Part shown: piece by piece, positions 26,238 through 34,536 of the stretch
How positions within the stretch are numbered: position 1 is the first letter of the stretch
Layout: every line of letters begins with the position of its first letter
From: Sphingomonas sp. S2M10
GTDB lineage: Bacteria; Pseudomonadota; Alphaproteobacteria; Sphingomonadales; Sphingomonadaceae
Length of the DNA: 64,000 nt
Reading direction: 5' to 3'
Assembly (NCBI RefSeq): GCF_012650175.1
Contig: NZ_JAAILI010000046.1
Coordinates: forward strand, 18,909 to 82,908
Notes under the pieces: generated by a model
Seen by the model: the letters and a program-made list of their open reading frames with translations, nothing else
Told to the model about the DNA's origin: nothing
Databases searched by the model: none
Made by a program: the position numbers and the translations under genes

Positions 26238-27881
26238 GTGGACGAAGTGAAGAAGCTGACGGTAACCAAAGTGGCGTTGACGAAGGGGGTTGCGGCACTG
26301 GCGCTGGCCGGCGCGATCGCGTCTCCCGCAACGGCCCAGTTCCGGCTGATTCCCAAGCCCAAGCCCAGCCCGACGCCGGTCGTCCAGCAGCAGGCCACCC
26401 CCGCCAGTCAGGCGCAGGGACAGGCGCCCGCGCGCGCGCAGACGCCGCGCGCGTCGCAGTCCCCGTCACCGGCGGTACAGACGCCCCGGCCGACTCTGGC
26501 GCCGCCGCAGGTGCAGCCGACCCCGCTCACGCCCGCACCGGTGGTGCAGGCGACGCCGCTGCCGACGCTGAGCGGCAAGCAGATTGCCGAACTGCGGCAA
26601 CTGCTCACCGATGCGGGGCTGTCGCAGGGTCTCCGCCGGATGACGAGCACGGTCACGCTCCCGAACGACAGCGACGGCATGGCACGCGCCGCGCTCGATT
26701 ATGCCCGTGCGGTTCATGCCGGCCGGCTCGATTCGAGCGATTTCATCAACGACTGGGGCCTGCGCCCCGCCGCGTTCGATCCGGCGCCCGGCTTCGCCGA
26801 CGCGGTGCGGCGTGATCGCCTCGCCGCCTGGGTTCGCTCGCTGCCGCCGCCTTATGCGGGCTATGACGGGCTGGAAAAGGGACTGGTCACCTATCGCGCG
26901 ATCCTCACATCGGGCGGCTGGGCGAAACTCGCGCCGGGTCCCGATCTCGCCAAGGGGGCCAGCGGGGCGCGGGTGAAGGCCCTGCGCAAGCGCCTGGCGG
27001 TGGAGGACAAGCAGGTCTCGTCGACCGGCGACATGTTCGATCAGGACCTGCAGGACGCGGTGCTCCGCGCCCAGCGCCGCTACGGCCTGCGCCCGACCGG
27101 TGTCGTCTCGACCGGCACGCTCGCTGCGCTCAACGTCCCGGTCGAGGCGCGCGTACGCCAGATCATGGCGAACATGGAGCGCTGGCGCTGGCTGCCGAAG
27201 CAGCTGCCCGCCAAGCGCATCCAGGTGAACATCGCCGCCGCGGTGATGACCATGTTCGAGGGCGACAGCCCGATCGCCTCGATGAAGGCGGTTACCGGGC
27301 GCCCTGGCAACGAGACGCCGATGCTGCAATCGCGCATCCATTCGATCGTGCTCAATCCGCCGTGGAACGTGCCGAGCGGCATCGCCGCCAAGGAGCTCTG
27401 GCCGAAGGGCGCAGGCTATTTGAAGGCGCATGGCTATCGCATCATCGGCACCGGACCGGATCGCCGCCTGCAGCAGGAATCGGGGCCGCGCAGCGCGCTC
27501 GGACGCTTCAAGTTCGACTTCGACAATCCCTATGCGGTGTATCTGCACGACACTCCGGTGCAATCGGGGTTCAACAGCTACAGCCGGCTCGACAGCCATG
27601 GCTGTGTCCGCCTGGAGAAGCCGGGCCCACTGGCCGAACTGCTGCTCAAGAACGATCCGGAATGGCAGCCCGAGGCGATCGCCGCCCAGCTGGAAGGCAC
27701 CAAGACGGTCCGCGTGCGCTTGGCAGAAGCAGACCAGGTCGCGGTCTATCTGCTGTACTGGACCGCCTTTGCCGGCGCCGACGGCTCGATGAACTTCCGC
27801 GACGATCCGTACAGCTGGGACAAGCTGCTGGCTGAGAAGATCGAAGCGCGCGCGGCGGTCAGCGCCGCCACCGCCTCCTGA
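26238..27881 (+). CDS. L,D-transpeptidase, YcbB/LdtD-like, exported
   Basis: A 547-residue periplasmic enzyme that makes 3-3 cross-links in peptidoglycan or attaches proteins to it. An N-terminal signal region (LTKGVAALALAGAIASPATAQ) leads to a long Pro/Gln/Ala-rich linker (about residues 40-110), then a scaffold domain. A peptidoglycan-binding repeat follows (GARVKALRKRLAVE...FDQDLQDAVLRAQRRYGLRPTGVVSTGTLAALN), then the YkuD catalytic domain with SRLDSHGCVRLEKP (catalytic Cys, with conserved His and Arg). GTG at 26238 follows GGAG and is preferred over a TTG 33 bases upstream. It is followed 22 bases later by a lipoprotein gene. Confidence 0.88.
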   Translation: MDEVKKLTVTKVALTKGVAALALAGAIASPATAQFRLIPKPKPSPTPVVQQQATPASQAQGQAPARAQTPRASQSPSPAVQTPRPTLAPPQVQPTPLTPAPVVQATPLPTLSGKQIAELRQLLTDAGLSQGLRRMTSTVTLPNDSDGMARAALDYARAVHAGRLDSSDFINDWGLRPAAFDPAPGFADAVRRDRLAAWVRSLPPPYAGYDGLEKGLVTYRAILTSGGWAKLAPGPDLAKGASGARVKALRKRLAVEDKQVSSTGDMFDQDLQDAVLRAQRRYGLRPTGVVSTGTLAALNVPVEARVRQIMANMERWRWLPKQLPAKRIQVNIAAAVMTMFEGDSPIASMKAVTGRPGNETPMLQSRIHSIVLNPPWNVPSGIAAKELWPKGAGYLKAHGYRIIGTGPDRRLQQESGPRSALGRFKFDFDNPYAVYLHDTPVQSGFNSYSRLDSHGCVRLEKPGPLAELLLKNDPEWQPEAIAAQLEGTKTVRVRLAEADQVAVYLLYWTAFAGADGSMNFRDDPYSWDKLLAEKIEARAAVSAATAS

Positions 27882-27903
27882 ACCCATCGCAAAGGAACCC
27901 ACG

Positions 27904-28227
27904 ATGAAGCTCCGCACTTTCGCGATCCTGGCCGGTGCCAGCCTCACCCTCGCCGCTTGCGGCAGCGACGACGAGGCCCCCACCCCGCCCGACGCCAATG
28001 TCACGGAAATCACCGTGCCGGAAACGCCGGCCGATGTGAACATCTCCACCCAGGAGCCCGTCGCCGCCCAGCCCGCCAACGTCGCACCGGAGCCAGAAGT
28101 GACGCCGAGCGAGACGCCGACGCCGTTCAGCGACCGCGAGCAGACCGAGTCCGACGCGGCCGCCACCGGCATGACGTCGCGCATCGATCGCAACGCCGAC
28201 AGCGAAAATCAGGAAAAGAAGCAGTAA
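27904..28227 (+). CDS. Small acidic lipoprotein of unknown function
   Basis: A 107-residue protein with a type II signal peptide: MKLRTFAILAGASLTLAACG, lipobox LAAC with the lipidated cysteine at residue 19. The mature part is short, disordered and rich in Pro, Glu, Thr and Asp (PPDANVTEITVPETPADVN, PEPEVTPSETPTPF), ending in a charged KKQ tail. It sits 22 bases after the L,D-transpeptidase gene with its own AAAGGA site, so both may be co-transcribed and act in the envelope. No domain is recognised. Confidence 0.75.
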   Translation: MKLRTFAILAGASLTLAACGSDDEAPTPPDANVTEITVPETPADVNISTQEPVAAQPANVAPEPEVTPSETPTPFSDREQTESDAAATGMTSRIDRNADSENQEKKQ

Positions 28228-28237
28228 GCGCGACGTT

Positions 28238-28268
28238 GGGGCGCGCCGCGCGTCAGCGCCCGCGCCCC
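28238..28268. terminator. Convergent hairpin after the lipoprotein gene
   Basis: An 8-bp all-GC stem (GGGGCGCG / CGCGCCCC) with a 15-base loop between the convergent ends of the lipoprotein gene and the gene at 28253; it overlaps the last codons of the latter. It lacks a T-run. Confidence 0.35.
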
Positions 28269-28639
28269 TCGTTCAATGCAGCGCGGCCCTGGCTGACGCG
28301 GGCGAGCAGCACCTCGAGTTGGTCGAGCGAATAGCCCGAGGCGTGGAAGGCGGCGATTTCCTGCTTCGGTAGCGCATAGCCCTTGTGCCAGGCCAGTACG
28401 GCGACACGGCGCAGCGCCTCGAGCTTCGAATCCGCGAGCCTGGGGCTCGCGCGATCGCCCCCGAAAAACAGGGCAAACAGGCGGGACCAGCGGCCGGGCG
28501 CCTCCAGCGACGACAGGCGGTCACGTTGCGCGATGGCGACGACCTGCCATTCCAGCGCCGTCAGCGTCGCGGCCGTCTCCACCATCCCGCTCGCCGCGAG
28601 GGGCTGGCCGTTGAACCCGGAAAAATCAAGATACGCCAT
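28253..28639 (-). CDS. Conserved hypothetical protein
   Basis: A 128-residue soluble protein starting MAYLDFSGFNGQPLAASGM. It is mainly helical (TALEWQVVAIAQRDRLSSLEAPGRWSRLFALFFGG and KLEALRRVAVLAWHKGYALPKQEIAAFHASGYSLDQLEVLLARV). The second half, with a short turn between two helices, looks like a small helical bundle; no enzymatic motif is seen. An ATG three codons upstream (28648) is also possible. It is convergent with the lipoprotein gene, and the roughly 310-base region upstream is noncoding. Confidence 0.6.
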   Translation of the reverse strand: MAYLDFSGFNGQPLAASGMVETAATLTALEWQVVAIAQRDRLSSLEAPGRWSRLFALFFGGDRASPRLADSKLEALRRVAVLAWHKGYALPKQEIAAFHASGYSLDQLEVLLARVSQGRAALNEGRGR

Positions 28640-28882
28640 CGCCTGCACTCCCTGTACATGCGGATGCAGGCCACCCCGGGCGCGCCGATCGAAAGCGCTG
28701 CCTTGGCCGTTCCGCCAATTCGTTCCACCTTGCCCGCGGGCGGCCGTCCGGGTCTCCCCTTCGTCCCGCCGCCGGGCCTGCCGGTATATGCCGGCTCCCT
28801 GAACCCACGCTGTCTCTCTGCGCAGATCGTTTCGCTATGGTGTTCCATGTACGCCTGCACGCCGTAACGCCAAGACGAAATC

Positions 28883-28902
28883 GTACTAGGCAGTACTATA
28901 AT
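28883..28902 (+). promoter_or_regulatory. Candidate promoter with overlapping inverted repeat for the DUF885 gene
   Basis: A consensus -10 TATAAT (28897-28902) is preceded directly by the inverted repeat GTACT-AGGC-AGTAC (28883-28896), placed in the spacer where a repressor would act. There is no good -35, which suits an activator-dependent or weak promoter. It lies 47 bases before the chosen start. Apart from this site I see nothing in the stretch 28640-28948. Confidence 0.45.
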
Positions 28903-28948
28903 TTTGAGAGGGTCGCGCCGGTGGGCGGTTTGTCGCATGGTGCGGGCC

Positions 28949-30451
28949 ATGATCCCGCTTTCCCGCCGCTCGCTGCTTGTCGGCTCCGCCGCTGCACTCG
29001 CCCTCGCCGGGCGCGCGCGACCGGACCCCGGCGAGGAGGAAAAGGGGTTGCGGGCGCTACTCGATCGCGCCCAAGAGAATCCTGCCGGTGCGTTGACCGC
29101 GCTGTCTGCATGGGATGCCGACGCCCTGTCCGCAGGGCGCAGATTCGACCTGCTTGCCGCGCGGTCGGGATTGGCGGTCGATGTCGAACTCGCCCGCCGC
29201 TTCCCGTTTGGCAGGCCCGGCCGGAGCCCATATCGCGTCACCCCCACCAGCGGCGCCTGGCTTCGCAGCGATGCGTCCGCTCTCGCGATCGCCGATGAGA
29301 CACAGGCGCTGCTCGCCGATGCCGGCGCGGGCGTGCGCCTGCCGCGGGGCATGGCGGAACGGACGATCGCGGCGCTGGAGGCGGCGCAGCGGCGGGCGAC
29401 GGGGCCGCGCGCGGTGGCGATCGGCGACCAGCTCGTCGCGTTGCGCAGGCTCGCCATCGAGGCGCCGCGCCCCGGAATGGTCGCGCTGCCCGAGGGCGCG
29501 CGCTATTACACGCTGCTGCTCCGCCGCACGAGCGGTGACGACGTGGATGTCGATGCGCTGCACCGCCGGCTGCTGCGCGAACATGCGGCGGTGCGTGCAC
29601 AGGCCGACCGGTTGTTCGCACAGATCGGCCTGCGCGGCGGCAGCATCGGCGCGCGCTATCAGGCGCTGTGGCGCGTTGCGCGCTGGCGCTACCCGGACGA
29701 TGACGCAGGCCGCGACCGCGCGGTGGCGGACATGAACCGGACCCTAGCCACCGCCGCCCTGCACCTGCCCCGCTGGTTCGAGCCGCTGCCGGCGCAGGTG
29801 CACGCGGTCCGCGCCGCGCGCATGTCGCCCGCGGAAGAAGCGGCCGGCAAGCAGGGGTACCGCGTGCTGCCGGCGGGAGATCGCCCCGGCCGCTATGTCG
29901 TTGATCTGCGCGAGATCGGCCGGCGACCCGCCTGGACCCTCCCGGCCGTCGTTCACCACGAATTGTTGCCCGGCCACATGGTGCAGATGCCGCTCGAGGT
30001 GCTGGCAGCCCCCCACCCCCTGCGGCTCGACTATGCCCAGGCCTTTCTCGAGGGATGGGCAATCTATGCGGAGGGCCTCGCCGCCGCCGCGGGACTGTAT
30101 CGCGGCGACCCCCATGGGGCGCTCGGCTATTGCCATTGGCGACTATTCCGCCTGTGCCGGGCACTGGCCGATCTTGGCATCCATCTCCACGGATGGAGCA
30201 GCGATCGGGCGCTCGCCTTCTGGCGAGAGGAGATGGGAGAGCCCGCCTATTTCGCTCCGTTCGCGTCCGATCTCGATCGCATCGTGGTGGAGCCCGCCAC
30301 GCGTGCAGCGGAAGCGGCCAGCTGGCTGACGATCGAGGATCTTGCCCGTGGGCGACCGCTGGTCGCCTTTCACGCGGCACTTCTCCAGCATGGCCGGATG
30401 CGGACCGACATGCTGCATCCGGCCGTCATGGATCGCATGGCGCCAAGATGA
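28949..30451 (+). CDS. DUF885-family zinc peptidase-like protein, exported
   Basis: A 500-residue protein with a twin-arginine-type signal (LSRRSLLVGSAAALALAG). The C-terminal half carries the DUF885 hallmarks: VVHHELLPGHMVQM (HExxPGH, zinc ligands and catalytic glutamate) and FLEGWAIYAEGLAAAAG (third ligand region, EGW-x-YAE). The family is a poorly studied gluzincin-like clan resembling M1/M3 peptidases; peptidase activity is likely but the substrate is unknown. The start MIPLSRRS was chosen because it places the RR motif at the N-terminus; an in-frame start 45 bases upstream is possible. No operon partners. Confidence 0.82.
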   Translation: MIPLSRRSLLVGSAAALALAGRARPDPGEEEKGLRALLDRAQENPAGALTALSAWDADALSAGRRFDLLAARSGLAVDVELARRFPFGRPGRSPYRVTPTSGAWLRSDASALAIADETQALLADAGAGVRLPRGMAERTIAALEAAQRRATGPRAVAIGDQLVALRRLAIEAPRPGMVALPEGARYYTLLLRRTSGDDVDVDALHRRLLREHAAVRAQADRLFAQIGLRGGSIGARYQALWRVARWRYPDDDAGRDRAVADMNRTLATAALHLPRWFEPLPAQVHAVRAARMSPAEEAAGKQGYRVLPAGDRPGRYVVDLREIGRRPAWTLPAVVHHELLPGHMVQMPLEVLAAPHPLRLDYAQAFLEGWAIYAEGLAAAAGLYRGDPHGALGYCHWRLFRLCRALADLGIHLHGWSSDRALAFWREEMGEPAYFAPFASDLDRIVVEPATRAAEAASWLTIEDLARGRPLVAFHAALLQHGRMRTDMLHPAVMDRMAPR

Positions 30452-30533
30452 ACCCCCGCCTACGATCCGGTTCAGGCTGCGGATGCGTCTAGCCGGTTAG
30501 TCCTTCTGCATCGAAACGAGGAAGGACTGATCG

Positions 30534-30806
30534 ATGAAACTGGTTCAATGGATTGCCGCCGCCGGCTTCGTCGCGACGGGCCTGGTGGGTGCCACCGCAG
30601 CCCAGGCGCAGGATTGGCGCTACCGCGACCATCACGAGCGCCGTTGGGATCGCCACGATCGTCACGATCGCTGGGACCGTCATCGCGGCTGGGATCGCGG
30701 CCGCCACTATGGCCGGGGCGGCTATGGCTATGGCTATCGCAGCCGCACGGTGTGCTGGAACGAATGGCGCCACGGCCGCCGCATCGCGGTCTGCCGCCGC
30801 CGCTGA
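30534..30806 (+). CDS. Small secreted His/Arg/Asp-rich protein
   Basis: A 90-residue protein with a clear signal peptide (MKLVQWIAAAGFVATGLVGATAAQA, cut before Q). The mature 65 residues are low-complexity: repeats of the type RHDRHDRWDRHRGWDRG, then GRGGYGYGYRSR, and a C-terminal CWNEWRHGRRIAVCRRR with two cysteines able to form a disulfide. The histidine density could bind metal ions, but this is a guess. A GAGGAAGGA ribosome-binding site precedes the ATG. Similar short basic periplasmic proteins are common in Sphingomonas; function unknown. Confidence 0.75.
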   Translation: MKLVQWIAAAGFVATGLVGATAAQAQDWRYRDHHERRWDRHDRHDRWDRHRGWDRGRHYGRGGYGYGYRSRTVCWNEWRHGRRIAVCRRR

Positions 30807-30810
30807 CCGC

Positions 30811-32235
30811 TCAGGGAGCGCCCGCAGGAGGAGGCGGGCGCTCCGGCTGCTCCGGAAGCGGAAGCATCAGCACGAAGCGCGCGCCCATCCCCGCTGCGCT
30901 GTCGACGATCAGATCGCCCCCCATCGCACGCGCAAGCCGCCGCGCGATGTAGAGCCCCAGCCCGCTGCCGCCGGGCTCCCCGGGATCCATGCGGACGAAT
31001 TTCTCGAAGATCCGCGCCTGATAGGCCGTCGCGATGCCCTTTCCCTGATCGGCGACGATGACGCAGCCCATGCCGGCTTCGCTTTCCAGGCGGATCCACA
31101 CCACCGCATCCCGGGGGCTGTAGCGCACCGCATTGCCGAGCAGGTTGACCAGTATCTGCAGGGCGCGCCGGAACTCGCCCCGCACCCGCAGTACCTCGTC
31201 GGCTGCCGGCCGATCGATATGTACGCCCGCCTCGCCGGCCCGCACCGATAGCAGGCTGGCGGCGCGCCGGGCGACGTCAGCCAGGTCGATGGTCTCGCGG
31301 GCGGTCTTGAAGTCCTCCCCCTCGATCGCCTGAAGGTCGACCAGATCCTCCACCAGCCCGAGCAGGTGCCGGCCGGCGCTCGCGATGTCGCCGGCATAGC
31401 CCGCATAATCGCCCCGGATCGGACCTTCGGCCTGCGCACCGATCGCATCGGCATTGGCGATGATCCGTGCCAACGGGCCGCGCAGCGCCCGCTCCAGCCG
31501 TCGGCCGAAGGCACGCGGGAAGCCATCGCCCCGGCGCGACGGCGTGATCGGCGGCGTCTCCGGCAGCGCCGGATCCAGCATCCGCGCGGCGCCGATGAAT
31601 CCCGCGAACCGCCCCAGCGGATCGCTGCGCGGCGTTGCCGAAAGCCGCACCATCCGGCCGGTATCGCGCAACTCGGCGCGCTGCCCGTCGAACCGCGCGC
31701 GCGCCGACATAGCCGAAAGGATCGGCAACTGGCCCCCTTCGTCCTGGGCGAGTGCGAACAGGCGGGTGAGCGGCTGCCCCAGCATGTCCCGGATGTCGAA
31801 GCCGTAGCGCTGCCCCGCCTCCGGAGACAGGAAGGTCAGGCGCAGGGCCCCATCGGTCTCCCACAGCCAATCGCCCGTAACGCGCAGGAAGTCGCCGTCA
31901 CGTTCGGGATCGGCGACGGGGCGCCAGGCGGGCCGCGCACGCCAGCCGCTGACCTCCAGCCGCACGCCGCCGCGATCGGGCCCGGCGCGTACCCAGAGAT
32001 CGAGTTCCTCCTCGCCGTCGGCCGCCACCACGCTGCGCGACACCGAAATGCCCAGCCGATGCGCCAGCTGCGCGATGGCGGCGACGCCGGGCAGCGCGAG
32101 CGGCGCGCCGATGCCGCCCCCGGCGCGGTCGTTCAGCGCCCGCAGCCGCGGCTCCGCATCGATCAGCCGACCATTGGCATCCAGCCGTGCCACCGCCAGC
32201 GGCACCACCGGATCGAGCGACTTGATCGCGGTCAC
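30811..32235 (-). CDS. PAS-containing histidine-kinase-like protein lacking the phosphoacceptor histidine
   Basis: A 474-residue soluble sensor-like protein. Residues about 1-105 are unassigned; residues 110-220 form a PAS-like domain (FLRVTGDWLWETDGALRLTFLSPEAGQRYGFDIRDMLGQPL). The HisKA-like helices cover about 240-305, and the ATPase domain 350-460 has N box VNLLGNAVRY (N368), G1 DQGKG (396-400) and G2 GGSGLGLYI. In the H box the expected H-E-L-R-T-P-L reads R249-A-L-R-G-P-L, so the phosphorylated histidine is replaced by arginine. It could be an allosteric pseudokinase or use another residue. Its start overlaps the DUF2336 stop (ATGA, 32232-32235). No response regulator is adjacent. Confidence 0.82.
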   Translation of the reverse strand: MTAIKSLDPVVPLAVARLDANGRLIDAEPRLRALNDRAGGGIGAPLALPGVAAIAQLAHRLGISVSRSVVAADGEEELDLWVRAGPDRGGVRLEVSGWRARPAWRPVADPERDGDFLRVTGDWLWETDGALRLTFLSPEAGQRYGFDIRDMLGQPLTRLFALAQDEGGQLPILSAMSARARFDGQRAELRDTGRMVRLSATPRSDPLGRFAGFIGAARMLDPALPETPPITPSRRGDGFPRAFGRRLERALRGPLARIIANADAIGAQAEGPIRGDYAGYAGDIASAGRHLLGLVEDLVDLQAIEGEDFKTARETIDLADVARRAASLLSVRAGEAGVHIDRPAADEVLRVRGEFRRALQILVNLLGNAVRYSPRDAVVWIRLESEAGMGCVIVADQGKGIATAYQARIFEKFVRMDPGEPGGSGLGLYIARRLARAMGGDLIVDSAAGMGARFVLMLPLPEQPERPPPPAGAP

Positions 32236-33308
32236 CGTGCACCCGTCCCGTGCAGCGCCATGCGCAGCGCGCGATACTCCGGGGGAAGCCGCAGCAAGGT
32301 CAGCTGGTCGCGCGCGGCCTGCACCTCCACGCTCGCCAGCATGTCGATTGCGTCGGCCAGCGCGGCCAGGTCACGCGCAGGATCGGCGTTACACAGGGCG
32401 AAGCAGAGTTCCGCGATGCCTTCGCGCGACAGCTCCAGCGCGTGAAGCACCAGCAGCAGCCGCTCGGCACCGGGATCCAGGAGCAGCGCCCGCGCGGCGG
32501 CCATGTCGATGTCGGCAGCGCGGGCGAGCAGCGCCAGGAACAGCGGCACGCGGCGGTCACGCATCGCTTCCAGCAACACGCGGGCATGCTCCTGCGGGGC
32601 CGGGTCGATCGCGGCGGCGAGGCGGGATGCCGCCGCCTCCACCTGGTCCTCGGCGCAGCGCTCGGCGAGCGCGCACTCCGCCCGTACCGCCGCGCAAAGC
32701 GCCGCGTCCAGAGCCACGCCGGCCATTGATCCCGCTTGTTCGCGCATGGCGGCTGCAACCCACCAAAGCAGGCGTGTATGCAAGATTAACGGCAGCCGCC
32801 AGCGTCCCGCTTCAGGACTCCGCGCCCTGCTCTCCGCCAGCAGCAGCGCGCGCGCAGGTTCGGAAAGCGCCGGCGCCGGGTGTTCGGCCAGACGGTTGAG
32901 CAGACTCGGCCGGGCGGGATCTTCCGGGGCGTGGTGCGGCAGTCCGGCAGCGAGCTGGTCCAGACGGACCCCTGCCAGAAGCTCGCCCGCAAGCGCCGGA
33001 TCCGCCGGCAGGCCGGCGGCGTGCAGCAGCGGCAGCGTCGGCCCCATACCCGGGAAGCCCTCCGGCGCCACGGCCCGACGCAGGCTCGCCTCGATCGCGC
33101 CGACGATCTGTTCCAGCCGCGCCCGCACGCCGGCACGGGTGCGCTCGTCCAGCCGCAGCGCTTCCGGGACCGCGATGTCCCGCGCGGTGGCCGCGTGCAG
33201 CGCGCGATCGTGCATCTCCGCCGCCGCTGCGCGGGCCAGCAGGTCCGGGGCGCCGGGGGCTGGGCCACCGCGCGGATCGGGAGCGCTTTGCGCCATATCC
33301 AAAGACAT
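32232..33308 (-). CDS. DUF2336 domain protein
   Basis: A 358-residue alanine- and leucine-rich protein made of helical repeats, matching the DUF2336 family found in alphaproteobacteria. Recognisable parts are SLLNRLAEHPAPALSEPARALLLAESRARS and EHARVLLEAMRDRRVPLFLALLARAADID with RALLLDPGAERLLLVLHALELSREGIAELCFAL. HEAT-like repeats suggest protein binding rather than catalysis. It is translationally coupled to the downstream kinase-like gene, so it may be its partner. The gene upstream ends 23 bases before its ATG. Function unknown. Confidence 0.78.
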   Translation of the reverse strand: MSLDMAQSAPDPRGGPAPGAPDLLARAAAAEMHDRALHAATARDIAVPEALRLDERTRAGVRARLEQIVGAIEASLRRAVAPEGFPGMGPTLPLLHAAGLPADPALAGELLAGVRLDQLAAGLPHHAPEDPARPSLLNRLAEHPAPALSEPARALLLAESRARSPEAGRWRLPLILHTRLLWWVAAAMREQAGSMAGVALDAALCAAVRAECALAERCAEDQVEAAASRLAAAIDPAPQEHARVLLEAMRDRRVPLFLALLARAADIDMAAARALLLDPGAERLLLVLHALELSREGIAELCFALCNADPARDLAALADAIDMLASVEVQAARDQLTLLRLPPEYRALRMALHGTGAR

Positions 33309-33331
33309 AGCGCTGCAAGCTTAATCGGAGG

Positions 33332-34528
33332 CTAAGACTTGCCGCGCAGGCTTTCGATCGCGGCGGTCAGCGTGGCGAGCGCGTACAGCGATACCGCCGC
33401 CAGACCGATCGTGGCGTGCCCCAGGAGCGCGAAGGGCGTGAGGATCAGCATCTGCGCCGCCGCGTTGGCCCACCAGCGGCGCCGCTGCACGGGCACCCGT
33501 TCGGCCAGCAGTTGCAGCACCACGCCGCTCGCCGCGAGCAACAGCGAGGCAGGATTGCCGATCGCCCTAACTTCGTGCCAGCCGGTCGCTGCCACCAGCA
33601 GCACGAACAGCCCGAGAATGGCGAGTTCGATTCCCCGCGCGCGCGGCTCCTCACCGCGCAGCGCGGCATGCGACGCGGCCGTTGCGAAGGCCAGCGTGGC
33701 GAGCAGCGCAACCAGCGTGCCGATCCCGCCCCAGCCCGCGAGCACCGTCAACAGCGCCGTGATCGCCACCACGCCGCCGATCGCCAGCGGCGCCCAGTCG
33801 GGAATGTTGCGCGCCATCATCTGCGGCAGCACGAAGCGCGACGCGCGGCTGAACACCCAGCGATCGGCCCACAGCGTCCGCCGGTCGCTCAGCGCGGCGA
33901 GTACCGCGTCGTTGCGCGCCGCCAGCCCGTCGCCGCTCCGCTCCACCGCATGGCCCGCGCGCGCCCAGCCCGGCGCGAGCGGCACCTGCAGCGCCCCCGA
34001 TTGCGCCGCCACCCGCAGCAGCGCCGACTGGAAATCATAATCCTCGGGCATCGTCGCGATATGGGCGAGATGCCGCGTCTCGATGCGGGCGATGCCCGCC
34101 CAGCAATGGCGCATGTCCAGCCGCTCGATCGCGGCGGGGGATTCGGAATCATCGGTGACGAGCAGTGCCGCATGCGGTTCGGCCGCCATCCGCTCCATCA
34201 CCGGGTCGATGGTGACGAGCCCGTCGGCCAGCACCAGCACATCGGCGTCGCGCAGCACCTTCTCGGCGGCTTCCTCGGCCGAGCGGACGATGTCGACCTT
34301 GAGCCGCCCGCGCCCCGCCCGCTCGATCGCGGCGAGGAACTGGGGCGTCACCTTGCCCACCGCGACCAGCACCTGGTCGGCACCGATGCCGGCGAGCAGG
34401 CGGATCTGATATTCGAGCAGGGTCATCCCCCCGAACGGCAGGCTGGCAACGAGCGTGCCGGGACGATCCTGCGCCTCCTCCACCGCGAAGATCAGGCCGC
34501 AGAGCGCGCGTTCGGGTGCCACCATCAT
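33332..34528 (-). CDS. Nucleotidyltransferase-like protein with C-terminal membrane domain
   Basis: A 398-residue two-part protein. The N-terminal about 200 residues look like a sugar-phosphate nucleotidyltransferase (GT-A-like) domain: SLPFGGMTLLEYQIRLLAGIGADQVLVAVG and DADVLVLADGLVTIDPVMERMA, where the usual G-x-G-x-R activation loop is not evident. The C-terminal half has about five or six hydrophobic helices starting near WAPLAIGGVVAITALLTVLAG. The layout recalls fused cytidylyltransferase/membrane-transferase enzymes of phospholipid or inositol metabolism, but no CDP-alcohol phosphotransferase motif (DGxxAR) is present. ATG at 34528 follows GGAGGGG; 34525 is equally close. It lies 8 bases after the namZ-like gene. 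Confidence 0.7.
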   Translation of the reverse strand: MMVAPERALCGLIFAVEEAQDRPGTLVASLPFGGMTLLEYQIRLLAGIGADQVLVAVGKVTPQFLAAIERAGRGRLKVDIVRSAEEAAEKVLRDADVLVLADGLVTIDPVMERMAAEPHAALLVTDDSESPAAIERLDMRHCWAGIARIETRHLAHIATMPEDYDFQSALLRVAAQSGALQVPLAPGWARAGHAVERSGDGLAARNDAVLAALSDRRTLWADRWVFSRASRFVLPQMMARNIPDWAPLAIGGVVAITALLTVLAGWGGIGTLVALLATLAFATAASHAALRGEEPRARGIELAILGLFVLLVAATGWHEVRAIGNPASLLLAASGVVLQLLAERVPVQRRRWWANAAAQMLILTPFALLGHATIGLAAVSLYALATLTAAIESLRGKS

Positions 34529-34536
34529 CCCCTCCA

